From Carnobacterium viridans (GTDB lineage Bacteria > Bacillota > Bacilli > Lactobacillales > Carnobacteriaceae): a DNA stretch of 64,000 nt. The position numbers and the translations under genes are program-made. The DNA lies in assembly GCF_900102725.1 (NCBI RefSeq), contig NZ_FNJW01000008.1:124001-188000 (forward strand). The letters are read 5' to 3'. The first letter of the stretch is position 1; each line of letters opens with the position of its first letter. Under the pieces are notes generated by a model. That model saw nothing but the letters and a program-made list of their open reading frames with translations. It had not been told where the DNA came from and did not search any database. This document shows positions 9,269 to 17,265 of this stretch, piece by piece.

Positions 9269-9320
9269 CTGTATCATTTCACTAAGGCTTGCTTATTCAA
9301 GCCTTAGTGAAATGATACAG
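9269..9320. repeat. Perfect 23-bp inverted repeat upstream of stp-prkC
   Basis: The left arm 9269-9291 (starting CTGTATCATTTC) and right arm 9298-9320 (ending GAAATGATACAG) are exact reverse complements around a 6-base loop. Neither side is followed by a T-tract on its reading strand, so it does not look like a terminator. It lies 60 bases before the stp start. Confidence 0.85.
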
Positions 9321-9379
9321 ATCGTTGATGGTCAGTAAAAAATAATGGAATGATTTATTGAAAGGTATGTGGTGGAACA

Positions 9380-10141
9380 ATGGAAGTTGTATTTCGCAGT
9401 GATACCGGCAAGAAGAGGAAAAACAATCAAGATTTCGCCGGTTATTTTATAAATAAACAAAATGTTACATTGGCAATTTTGTGTGATGGGATGGGTGGAC
9501 ATCGAGGTGGAGATGTGGCTAGTGAAATGGCCGTTTCGCATTTAGGTCATTCATGGGAAGAATCTGATGTTCAAAATGCTGAGCAGATCACACAATGGAT
9601 GTTAACACGCATCAGTCGAGAAAATAAACGCATCCTTGAAAAATCACGCAAATTTTCTGATTTAGAAGGAATGGGAACAACACTTGTTGCTACAGCACTT
9701 GTAGAACAAGAATTTGTGATAGCGAATATTGGCGACAGTAGAGGGTACCACTATACTGGAGGGCGTTTAAGCCAAGTGACAGAAGACCATTCATTGGTCA
9801 ATGAATTGCTTAAAAGTGGAGAAATCTCTTCAGAAGACGCTGAAAATCATCCTAGAAAGAATGTGTTGACTCGTTCTTTGGGTGTTACAGATGAGATAGA
9901 TATTGATGTAACCATTTTACCAGCCTTACCTAACGACCAAATGTTGCTCTGTTCAGATGGATTGACAAATATGGTTGAAGATGAAGCGATAAAGGAAGTT
10001 TTAAGTACTCAAAAATCACTAGATGAAAAGGTTGAAACGCTAATTACTATGGCTAATGAGCATGGAGGTTATGACAATATAACCATTATATTAGTTCATA
10101 CAAATGCAGAAGGGAGGGGTAGCATTCATGGAAATAGGTAA
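9380..10141 (+). CDS. stp: PP2C-type Ser/Thr protein phosphatase
   Basis: A 253-residue Mg/Mn-dependent phosphatase of the PrpC/Stp family that reverses phosphorylation by the adjacent PASTA kinase. The metal-binding motifs are visible: R-S-D-T-G near the N-terminus, CDGMGGHRGGDVAS, ANIGDSRGY, CSDGLTNMV and GGYDNITIILV at the C-terminus. Length is typical. The ATG has GGTGG upstream. prkC starts inside the end of this gene (14-base overlap), so the pair is co-translated. Targets in relatives include cell-wall and division proteins; none can be named from here. Confidence 0.95.
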   Translation: MEVVFRSDTGKKRKNNQDFAGYFINKQNVTLAILCDGMGGHRGGDVASEMAVSHLGHSWEESDVQNAEQITQWMLTRISRENKRILEKSRKFSDLEGMGTTLVATALVEQEFVIANIGDSRGYHYTGGRLSQVTEDHSLVNELLKSGEISSEDAENHPRKNVLTRSLGVTDEIDIDVTILPALPNDQMLLCSDGLTNMVEDEAIKEVLSTQKSLDEKVETLITMANEHGGYDNITIILVHTNAEGRGSIHGNR

Positions 10142-12146
10142 AAAATTAAACGGACGTTACAAAATAATTGGTACAGTCGGTTCAGGCGGTATGGCAAATG
10201 TTTATCTTGCAAGAGATTTGATTTTGGAAAGAGATGTAGCTGTTAAGGTCTTGCGTTTTGATTTCAGAGATGATCAAGATACCATTCGTCGCTTTAAACG
10301 AGAAGCACTAGCTGCGACCGAATTGATTCATCCTAATATTGTTAGTGTGTATGATGTCGGGGAAGAAGAAAATAACCAATACATTGTTATGGAATATATT
10401 AAAGGAATGGATTTGAAGCACTATATCCACAGCAACTTTCCTATTCCTTATCAAAAAGTTCTTGATATTATGAGACAAATTTTGGCAGCTGTAGCAGAAG
10501 CGCATAATAATAGAATCATTCATAGAGATCTTAAACCGCAAAATGTTTTGATCGATGAATCAGGCGTCGTAAAAATAACTGATTTTGGTATAGCAGTAGC
10601 GTTGTCACAAACATCGATCACTCAAACAAATTCTTTGTTAGGATCGGTCCATTACCTTTCTCCCGAACAAGCAAGAGGAGGAATGGCAACTAATCAATCC
10701 GATATCTATTCATTAGGGATTATTTTATATGAGTTGCTAACAGGAAATGTTCCATTTGAAGGCGAATCAGCTGTATCAATCGCATTAAAACATTTTCAAG
10801 AATCTCTCCCTTCAGTGAAGGATTTTGATCATCGAATTCCACAACCTTTAGAAAATGTTGTTCTTAAAGCTACAGCAAAAGAAACAATTGATAGATACCG
10901 TTCGGTGCAAGAAATGGCTTCTGATTTAGCGACCTCGTTATCGCCACAAAGAATCAATGAACCAAAATTTGCTCCAGCGAGTTTAATGGAAAAAACAAAA
11001 GTATTGGAACCGATTGTTCCAGTAGCCCCTACTAGTCTAGTAGAAGGTAAAAAACTAGAAGATAAAGAGCAACAAATGGATAAACCAAAAAATGAGACGA
11101 TAAAAGAGAAAAAGCCTAAGAAGAAAAAGAGAAAAATTATTTGGCTGACACTATTATTGCTTTTATTGGTTGTTGCCGGTAGTGTGGTCGCATTTACACT
11201 TACAGCTCCAAAAGACGTCTCAGTCCCAGATGTAGTAGGTCTATCGGAAGATGAGGCTGAAGAGGTCCTTTTAGAAGCTAAATTACAAGTCAGTAAGACA
11301 ATTGTAGAGACAAGTGAAGATGTTGAAGAAGGAATGGTCACTAGAACCGATCCTGAAACAGGTTCTAGTGTTAAAGAAGAGACCGATGTTAATCTATATA
11401 TCAGTTCTGGAAAAGAGACGGTTTCTTTTAAAGACTATACAGGTGAGCCTTATGAAGAAGTTCGAGCAGAACTGATTGATCAAGGATTCAAAACTGAGCG
11501 AGTTGATGCCAGCAGCGATACTTACCCAGAAGGTACGATTATTGAACAAAGTGTAGCTGAAGATGAAGAAGTGGTTCCGAGTGAAACAACTGTGACATTG
11601 ACTGTAAGTACCGGAGAAGCTATGATTGAAATGATAGATTTGGCTGGGTATTCTGAAAAAGGTGTACAAGTTTATGCTAGTGAAAATGGCTTAACGGTTA
11701 CGATTAAGGAAGAGTATTCTGAAGAAACATTAGAAGGTCAAGTGATATCACAAAACCCTTCTGCAGGAACATTGTTATCGAACGGATCGTCATTCTCCGT
11801 AGTTATTTCGTTAGGAAAAACACCGGAACAAAAATTTTCTAAGACGGTAACCATACCGTATGCTGAACCAGAAACTGAACCAGAAGCAGAAGCAGAAAAA
11901 GAAAAATCTGATGAATCAAGTTCTGAAAGTAGTTCGCAAGAATCAAAACCCGTGCCGAATGAAATTGTTATTTATATCCAAGACAAAGAGCATTCTTTGG
12001 AAAATGAATTTCAAAAATTCACTATCACCGAAGATTTTGAAACAGTTATACCGTTTGTTCTTCAAGAGGGTGAAGTAGGTACGTATCGAATTGAACGTGA
12101 TGGAAAAGTGATAGAAGAAAATACCAATGTAACAACACCAGAATAA
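10128..12146 (+). CDS. prkC: PASTA-domain Ser/Thr protein kinase
   Basis: A 672-residue membrane kinase that senses muropeptides or lipid II outside and signals to the cytoplasm. The kinase domain spans about 1-270 (G-S-G-G-M-A-N-V glycine loop, HRDLKPQN catalytic loop at about 131, DFGIA, S-P-E-Q-A). A lysine-rich linker leads to one membrane segment at about 337-360. Three PASTA repeats follow (about 362, 428 and 498 on), then an acidic/serine-rich linker and an extra C-terminal domain containing VGTYRIERDGK. The start ATG at 10128 (MEIGKKLNGRYK) follows GGGAGGGG; the frame is open further upstream but without homology. It overlaps stp by 14 bases. Confidence 0.96.
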   Translation: MEIGKKLNGRYKIIGTVGSGGMANVYLARDLILERDVAVKVLRFDFRDDQDTIRRFKREALAATELIHPNIVSVYDVGEEENNQYIVMEYIKGMDLKHYIHSNFPIPYQKVLDIMRQILAAVAEAHNNRIIHRDLKPQNVLIDESGVVKITDFGIAVALSQTSITQTNSLLGSVHYLSPEQARGGMATNQSDIYSLGIILYELLTGNVPFEGESAVSIALKHFQESLPSVKDFDHRIPQPLENVVLKATAKETIDRYRSVQEMASDLATSLSPQRINEPKFAPASLMEKTKVLEPIVPVAPTSLVEGKKLEDKEQQMDKPKNETIKEKKPKKKKRKIIWLTLLLLLLVVAGSVVAFTLTAPKDVSVPDVVGLSEDEAEEVLLEAKLQVSKTIVETSEDVEEGMVTRTDPETGSSVKEETDVNLYISSGKETVSFKDYTGEPYEEVRAELIDQGFKTERVDASSDTYPEGTIIEQSVAEDEEVVPSETTVTLTVSTGEAMIEMIDLAGYSEKGVQVYASENGLTVTIKEEYSEETLEGQVISQNPSAGTLLSNGSSFSVVISLGKTPEQKFSKTVTIPYAEPETEPEAEAEKEKSDESSSESSSQESKPVPNEIVIYIQDKEHSLENEFQKFTITEDFETVIPFVLQEGEVGTYRIERDGKVIEENTNVTTPE

Positions 12147-12152
12147 CCAAAA

Positions 12153-12198
12153 AAGGGCTTGAAAGACTGTTTTTTTCAGTTTTATAAGCCTTTTTTTG
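12153..12198 (+). terminator. Terminator after prkC
   Basis: GGCTTGAAAGACTG pairs with CAGTTTTATAAGCC (one mismatch, G-U pairs) around a U-rich loop, followed by seven T. Confidence 0.8.
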
Positions 12199-12293
12199 CT
12201 AGTCATGAAACCTATTAACTAGCATTAAAATCTTGCTTTCTTGGGTTTCATTCAGTAGAGTATAAAAGAGAACACATCATAGGAGGGGTTTTA

Positions 12294-13196
12294 TTGCCGG
12301 AAGGTCAAATCAGAAAAGCGTTAAGTGGTTTTTATTATGTCTATTATCAAGGAGAAACCTATCAAACAAGGGGAAGAGGGAATTTTCGGAAAAGGGAACT
12401 AACGCCTTTGGTTGGTGACTATGTCTTGTTTGAAAGTGGCAATTTAAAAGAAGGTGTGGTACAGGAGCTCTTACCTAGAAAAAATGAATTGGTCCGTCCA
12501 CCTGTAGCTAATGTGGACATCGGTATTGTAGTGATGTCAGCTATCGAACCTAGCTTTTCAACAAACTTATTGGATCGTTTTTTGGTCACTTTAGAGAGTA
12601 AAGGAATCCAAGCTATCATCTACATAAGTAAAATTGACTTGTTAACGGATGAACTACTGCAACAGCTAAAAGAAAAAGAGCGAGCCTATGAAAAAATTGG
12701 GTACCCCATTATCGTTCCTGAACAAACGGACAACAAGAAATCTTTAGAGGAATTAACTTCTTATTTCCCTAATAAATTATCTGTTTTCATGGGCCAATCT
12801 GGTGCAGGGAAATCGACATTACTGAACAGTATTGCACCTGATTTAGAACTGAAAACAGCTGAAATTTCAAATTCTCTTGGCAGAGGGAAGCATACGACTA
12901 GACACGTTGAATTGCTGCCTTTATACGGCGGATTAGTGGCAGATACTCCTGGTTTTAGTTCAATTGATTTTTTAGAACTAGAACCAGAAGAATTATCTGC
13001 ATGCTTTCCTGACTTTGTTGAAGTTCAAGATGACTGTCGATTTAGAGGGTGTATGCATAAAAAAGAGCCAGGGTGTCAAGTGAAAAAAGAAGTAGAATTA
13101 AATACAATACCAACATACCGTTACCAACACTACTTGCAGTTTTTAGAAGAAATTGAAAGTCGTAAACCAAGATACAACAATAAACATAAGAAATGA
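12294..13196 (+). CDS. rsgA: Ribosome small-subunit biogenesis GTPase
   Basis: A 300-residue circularly permuted GTPase that checks late 30S maturation. It has an N-terminal OB fold (about 1-70), then the G motifs in permuted order: ISKIDL (G4), GQSGAGKSTLLN (G1), and DTPGF (G3). The C-terminal zinc finger shows CRFRGCMHKKEPGCQV, with C-x4-C-x-H-x5-C spacing. Start is TTG at 12294, five bases after AGGAGGGG. It lies in a unit with rpe (10-base gap) and thiN, the same order as in Bacillus. Confidence 0.96.
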   Translation: MPEGQIRKALSGFYYVYYQGETYQTRGRGNFRKRELTPLVGDYVLFESGNLKEGVVQELLPRKNELVRPPVANVDIGIVVMSAIEPSFSTNLLDRFLVTLESKGIQAIIYISKIDLLTDELLQQLKEKERAYEKIGYPIIVPEQTDNKKSLEELTSYFPNKLSVFMGQSGAGKSTLLNSIAPDLELKTAEISNSLGRGKHTTRHVELLPLYGGLVADTPGFSSIDFLELEPEELSACFPDFVEVQDDCRFRGCMHKKEPGCQVKKEVELNTIPTYRYQHYLQFLEEIESRKPRYNNKHKK

Positions 13197-13206
13197 GGAT
13201 GAAAAA

Positions 13207-13857
13207 ATGAAATTAGCACCATCTATTTTAAGTGCAGATTTTGCAAACTTAGCAAGAGACATTCAGTTAGTTGAAGATGGAGGGGCAGATTACATTCATA
13301 TCGATGTAATGGATGGACATTTTGTACCGAATATTACATTTGGTGCAGATACGGTAGCTGCTATTCGTCCGGTAACGAAATTACCATTGGATTGTCATTT
13401 AATGGTAGAGTATCCTGAAAACTACATTAAACAATTTGCTGCAGCAGGTGCAGATATCATCACTGTCCATCCTGAAAGCACACCTCATATTCATCGTGTC
13501 ATCCAGTTGATAAAAGACCAAGGTGTTAAAGCAGGGATTGCTGTGAATCCAGGAACACCGATTGAAACAATGGAGCATGTATTAGGAATAGTAGATTTAG
13601 TTTTAGTAATGACAGTTAATCCTGGTTATGGCGGACAAACCTTTATTCCTGAAATGGTAAAAAAAATAAAAAAAGCAAAAGAAATAAAAGATAGAGAAGG
13701 CTATACTTATGAAATACAAGTTGATGGAGGGATAGCTGAGCAGACCGCTAAACAATGTAAAGAAGCGGGAGCGACAGTTTTTGTTGCGGGTTCATACATT
13801 TATAATGCAGAAAATCCATTGAACCAACTAAACTTATTAATGGATGCGGTAAGATAA
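13207..13857 (+). CDS. rpe: Ribulose-phosphate 3-epimerase
   Basis: This 216-residue TIM-barrel enzyme interconverts ribulose-5-P and xylulose-5-P in the pentose phosphate pathway. Visible are L-A-P-S-I-L-S-A-D-F-A-N-L, the metal-ligand segments H-I-D-V-M-D-G-H-F-V-P-N and C-H-L-M-V, VNPGYGGQ, and V-D-G-G-I. The ATG at 13207 has GAGGATG upstream; an in-frame extension lies inside rsgA and is not conserved. Confidence 0.96.
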   Translation: MKLAPSILSADFANLARDIQLVEDGGADYIHIDVMDGHFVPNITFGADTVAAIRPVTKLPLDCHLMVEYPENYIKQFAAAGADIITVHPESTPHIHRVIQLIKDQGVKAGIAVNPGTPIETMEHVLGIVDLVLVMTVNPGYGGQTFIPEMVKKIKKAKEIKDREGYTYEIQVDGGIAEQTAKQCKEAGATVFVAGSYIYNAENPLNQLNLLMDAVR

Positions 13858-13858
13858 G

Positions 13859-14506
13859 ATGGGACACTTAGCAATTATGGTCGGCGGACCTTATGAGCGC
13901 ATTCCAGCAATAAAAAATAGGCAGTCAAAAGAACTCATTTGGATTGGTGTTGATAGAGGGGCCTTGCGATTATTGGAGCACGGAATTGTTCCTAAAATTG
14001 CCCTTGGAGATTTTGATTCAGTCACAAAGGAAGAATTAAAAACAATAAAAAATGAAGTTGCGGATGTTCGAGTTTACAAAGCGGAAAAAGATGAGACTGA
14101 TACAGAGCTGGCTGTCCGAATAGCTTTTGATGAATTCAAACCGGATAGTGTTTCTATTTATGGAGCAACAGGTGGAAGAATGGATCATTTTTTAAACAAT
14201 ATCTTTATGGTATTCCAGCCTAAGCTGCTCGATCATGCTGCTAAAATACGTCTAATAGATGTCCAAAATACCATTATGTATTTTTTGCCAGGTAGCCATA
14301 CCCTATCAAAAGAGCAAGACAAGAAATACCTTGCATTTACTTGTCTATCTCCTGTAGAAAAATTAACTATACAAGACGCTAAATATCGATTAGCTGATGC
14401 GGATTTTACTCATCCCATTTCGTTGGCAAGCAATGAGTTTATTTCAGATACCGTAAATTTTTCTTTTATATCTGGAATGATAGCCGTTATTCAAAGTAAA
14501 GACTAA
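13859..14506 (+). CDS. thiN: Thiamine diphosphokinase
   Basis: A 215-residue enzyme that transfers pyrophosphate from ATP to thiamine to make the cofactor TPP. The N-terminal catalytic domain has W-I-G-V-D-R-G, LGDFDSV and KDETDTELAV, followed by YGATGGRMDHFLNN, all conserved in the family; the C-terminal half is the beta-rich thiamine-binding domain. It starts one base after the rpe stop, so the two are translationally coupled. Rsg-rpe-thiN order matches Bacillus (yloQ-rpe-yloS). Confidence 0.93.
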   Translation: MGHLAIMVGGPYERIPAIKNRQSKELIWIGVDRGALRLLEHGIVPKIALGDFDSVTKEELKTIKNEVADVRVYKAEKDETDTELAVRIAFDEFKPDSVSIYGATGGRMDHFLNNIFMVFQPKLLDHAAKIRLIDVQNTIMYFLPGSHTLSKEQDKKYLAFTCLSPVEKLTIQDAKYRLADADFTHPISLASNEFISDTVNFSFISGMIAVIQSKD

Positions 14507-14519
14507 AAAAGAATAAACA

Positions 14520-14561
14520 AAAAAGAACCTTTTCCATGATGTCGGGAAAGGTTCTTTTTTT
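14520..14561. terminator. Bidirectional terminator between thiN and rpmB
   Basis: AAAGAACCTTTCC-type stem (14522-14536 region with GGAAAGGTTCTTT ending at about 14559), with A-run on the left and T-run on the right. It serves both convergent genes. Confidence 0.87.
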
Positions 14562-14568
14562 AGTAAAA

Positions 14569-14757
14569 TTATACGCGTGCAACTTTACCAGATTTAAGTG
14601 CTCGAGCAGATACCCAAACTTTCTTAGGTGATCCGTCAACCATGATACGAACTTTTTGTAAGTTAGCACCCCAAGTACGTTTTGTTTTGTTCATAGCGTG
14701 AGAGCGGTTATTTCCGCTTCTTGCTTTACGTCCTGTAATTACACATTCTTTAGCCAT
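14569..14757 (-). CDS. rpmB: 50S ribosomal protein L28
   Basis: A 62-residue L28 ([17 protein letters not shown]...). The Gly/Arg/Ser-rich N-terminus and the [19 protein letters not shown] segment are typical. The start at 14757 has AAAGGAGG upstream on the minus strand; an in-frame ATG at 14799 would add 14 non-conserved residues. The N-terminal cysteine pair of the zinc-binding L28 type is not present: there is a single Cys. Monocistronic and divergent from the asp23-fakA unit, as in Bacillus. Confidence 0.97.
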   Translation of the reverse strand: MAKECVITGRKARSGNNRSHAMNKTKRTWGANLQKVRIMVDGSPKKVWVSARALKSGKVARV

Positions 14758-14818
14758 TAGTCTTTCCTCCTTTGCCGATATATCGAAGCAAAGCTTCAAT
14801 CAATACTCATACTTCAAT

Positions 14819-14847
14819 AATTTATCACAATTTAGTTGCCTTTGCAA
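14819..14847 (-). promoter_or_regulatory. Promoter of rpmB
   Basis: On the minus strand, TTGCAA (14847-14842) and TAAATT (14824-14819) are 17 bases apart, about 60 bases upstream of the L28 start. It is divergent from the promoter at 14871. Confidence 0.6.
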
Positions 14848-14870
14848 GAACTTCTTTCAAGGAAATTTAC

Positions 14871-14899
14871 TTGACAGTCTTTTATGGTTTTCTTAGTAT
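14871..14899 (+). promoter_or_regulatory. Promoter of the asp23-fakA unit
   Basis: A consensus TTGACA (14871-14876), 17-base spacer and TAGTAT (14894-14899). The untranslated leader to 15005 would be about 100 bases. Confidence 0.7.
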
Positions 14900-15004
14900 T
14901 AGTTAAAAATGAGGAAACTTAGTTTTTCTTTTCTTATTAGGTCTGCTATGATAAAATGTAGAATAGTAATTTATGGCTTGCTAGCCAAGAGGAGGATTTT
15001 TAAC

Positions 15005-15367
15005 ATGGCAGTTAAAATCAAAACACAATTTGGAACAATCGATATCTCAAATGAAGTTATTGCGACCGTTGTTGGTGGTGCTGCAACAGAAATTTTTGGA
15101 ATCGTTGGTATGGCAAGTAAAAGCCAAATACGTGATAATTTAAATGACATACTAAAAAAAGAAAACTATTCACGTGGAGTAGTCGTTCGTCAAGAAGATG
15201 ACGGTGTTGCAATTGATATTTATATTATCGTTAGTTATGGAATAAAAATCTCTGAAGTTAGTCGGAATGTGCAAGAAATCGTAAAATACAATTTGGAAAC
15301 CATGTTAGGTGTTACAGCTAACACTGTAAATATTTATGTTCAAGGTGTTCGCGTATTAAACGATTAA
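15005..15367 (+). CDS. Asp23/Gls24 (DUF322) family protein, YloU type
   Basis: A 120-residue Asp23-family protein. In Firmicutes such a gene stands directly before fakA, as here; its role is not well defined, though relatives are linked to the cell envelope and alkaline stress. Visible are I-S-N-E-V-I-A-T-V-V-G-G-A-A-T-E-I-F-G-I and the alternating beta/alpha C-terminal half ending in N-I-Y-V-Q-G-V-R-V. The start at 15005 follows AGGAGG by eight bases; an upstream ATG in frame (14909) lies at the expected transcript start and lacks a binding site. Confidence 0.88.
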   Translation: MAVKIKTQFGTIDISNEVIATVVGGAATEIFGIVGMASKSQIRDNLNDILKKENYSRGVVVRQEDDGVAIDIYIIVSYGIKISEVSRNVQEIVKYNLETMLGVTANTVNIYVQGVRVLND

Positions 15368-15435
15368 AAATGATTAGTCAAAGAAGAAATAGTTACTAAG
15401 TAGGTATTAAAAAGTAACTAAGGAGGATATATGTA

Positions 15436-17109
15436 GTGAAAGTTACAAAATTAGAAGGTAAGCAGTTTCGATTAATGGTAGCAACAGGAGCTAATCGTTT
15501 AGATAAGAATGCGGAATATGTGAACTCATTGAATGTTTTTCCGGTTCCAGATGGCGATACAGGTACCAACATGAATTTATCTTTAGCAAGCGGTGCTAAG
15601 GCAGTTGCTAATACAACTTCTGAAAGTGTTGGTGATTTGTCAGCGGCCCTTTCTAAAGGATTATTGATGGGAGCTCGTGGAAATTCTGGGGTTATTTTAT
15701 CTCAATTATTTAGAGGATTCGGCAAAGCTATTGAAAATAAAGAAACGGTATCTTCTAAAGAATTTTCAGAAGCATTCACTAAGGGTGTTGAAACAGCCTA
15801 TAAAGCTGTTATGAAACCTGTTGAGGGAACCATTTTAACTGTAGCTCGTGAATCAGCTAAAGTTGGTGAAAAAAAGGCAAAAGAAACAGATGACCTTGTT
15901 GAAGTTATGGAAGCCATTGTTCGTGGAGCAAAAAAATCTTTAGCTAAAACGCCTGATCTATTGCCAGTACTTAAAGAAGTTGGAGTTGTAGACAGTGGTG
16001 GACAAGGACTTTTATTTATCTATGAAGGATTCTTAGAAGTATTGTCTGGTAAAATTGTTGAAGAGGATATTTATCAACCTTCTGCTGAAGAAATGACAGA
16101 GTTGGTTAATGCTGAACACCATAGAAGTGTATCAAATCATATTCATACTGAAGACATCAAATTCGGTTATTGTACTGAAATTATGGTTCAAATTGGTAAA
16201 GGCGAAACTGTTGATAGTGAATTTGATTATGATAAATTCCGTAATCACTTAAACGAAATTGGAGATTCTTTATTGGTGGTTTCTGATGACGAGATCGTGA
16301 AAGTCCATGTTCATACAGAACATCCAGGAGAAGTAATGAATTACGGACAAAAATTTGGTTCATTGCTGAAAATTAAAGTTGATAACATGCGTGTTCAACA
16401 TGAAACGATTCTTGAAAATGAAACTCCTCAGCCTGTTAAAAAAGCGGCTAAAACGCCTTATGGTATCATCGCAGTTGCAGCAGGAGAAGGTATTCAAAAC
16501 TTGTTCAAAAGCTTAGGCGTAGATTATGTCATTAGTGGTGGACAAACAATGAATCCAAGTACAGAAGATATTCTTAAAGCAATTGAAGAAGTAAATGCTG
16601 AGAAAATTATTATCTTGCCAAACAACAAAAATATTTTTATGGCGGCTGATCAGGCTGCAGAAGTAAGCGAATTGTCAGTGGCAGTTATTCCTAGTAAGAC
16701 GATTTCTCAAGGTATGACTGCAATGTTAGCATTTAATGAGTTGAATGACTTAGATACTAATAAAGCTGAAATGATGAATGAATTAAAAAATGTTGTTAGT
16801 GGACAAGTAACAAATGCTGTAAGAGATACAGAAATCGATGGGATGGCAATCAAAAAAGACGACTTTATGGGGATTATTGAAGGAAAAATCAAAGTATCTC
16901 AATCCAACCGTAAAAATGTTACGATTGAAACCTTGAAAAAAATGATATCAGAAGATAGTGAGATTGTAACTATTTTACTTGGAGAAGATGGAGACAAAGC
17001 TGAAGCTGCTGAGATTGCCGCTGAGATCGAAAATCTCTTTGAAGAAGTAGAAGTTGAAATTCATGACGGACAACAACCAGTTTATCCGTACATCTTGTCA
17101 GTAGAATAA
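15436..17109 (+). CDS. fakA: Fatty acid kinase ATP-binding subunit (DAK2 domain)
   Basis: A 557-residue FakA. With a separate FakB lipid carrier it phosphorylates fatty acids to acyl-phosphates, the substrate used for phospholipid synthesis with PlsX/PlsY. The N-terminal DhaL-like domain shows NVFPVPDGDTGTNM (Mg/ATP aspartates) and GARGNSGVILSQ; the central and C-terminal parts are the FakA-specific domains. Start is GTG at 15436 after AGGAGG. plsX and acpP, the next steps of the same pathway, lie 2.3 kb downstream. No fakB is in the window. Confidence 0.94.
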   Translation: MKVTKLEGKQFRLMVATGANRLDKNAEYVNSLNVFPVPDGDTGTNMNLSLASGAKAVANTTSESVGDLSAALSKGLLMGARGNSGVILSQLFRGFGKAIENKETVSSKEFSEAFTKGVETAYKAVMKPVEGTILTVARESAKVGEKKAKETDDLVEVMEAIVRGAKKSLAKTPDLLPVLKEVGVVDSGGQGLLFIYEGFLEVLSGKIVEEDIYQPSAEEMTELVNAEHHRSVSNHIHTEDIKFGYCTEIMVQIGKGETVDSEFDYDKFRNHLNEIGDSLLVVSDDEIVKVHVHTEHPGEVMNYGQKFGSLLKIKVDNMRVQHETILENETPQPVKKAAKTPYGIIAVAAGEGIQNLFKSLGVDYVISGGQTMNPSTEDILKAIEEVNAEKIIILPNNKNIFMAADQAAEVSELSVAVIPSKTISQGMTAMLAFNELNDLDTNKAEMMNELKNVVSGQVTNAVRDTEIDGMAIKKDDFMGIIEGKIKVSQSNRKNVTIETLKKMISEDSEIVTILLGEDGDKAEAAEIAAEIENLFEEVEVEIHDGQQPVYPYILSVE

Positions 17110-17112
17110 TTT

Positions 17113-17167
17113 AAAAAGACAAAAATAGAACCGGATGTTATTCCTAGCCTATTTTTGTCTTTTTTAG
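17113..17167 (+). terminator. Terminator after fakA
   Basis: A 16-bp stem (AAAAAGACAAAAATAG with CTATTTTTGTCTTTTT) starting 4 bases after the stop codon, likely bidirectional. Confidence 0.87.
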
Positions 17168-17204
17168 TCAGTTTAAAGAAAATAAATAAAGTAATTATTA
17201 CGCT

Positions 17205-17265
17205 AAAGGGAGGTAAGTGACAGATTAAAAAAGCTGAAGCTGTTTAATCTGTTTAAAAAATTATG
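17205..17265 (+). promoter_or_regulatory. recG leader: Shine-Dalgarno separated from ATG by a hairpin
   Basis: A strong AAAGGGAGGT stands at 17205-17214, but the recG ATG is 48 bases further on. Between them CAGATTAAA (17221-17229) pairs with TTTAATCTG (17243-17251), capped by AGC-TGAA-GCT. If the hairpin forms, the effective spacing to the ATG falls to about 13 bases. A GTG at 17217 five codons short (GTG-ACA-GAT-TAA) is the only start-like codon at normal spacing. Confidence 0.6.

Noticed and set aside
11860-12078. Alternate-frame protein in the prkC tail
   Set aside because: It arises from the repetitive Glu/Ser codons of the prkC linker in another frame; no start signal.
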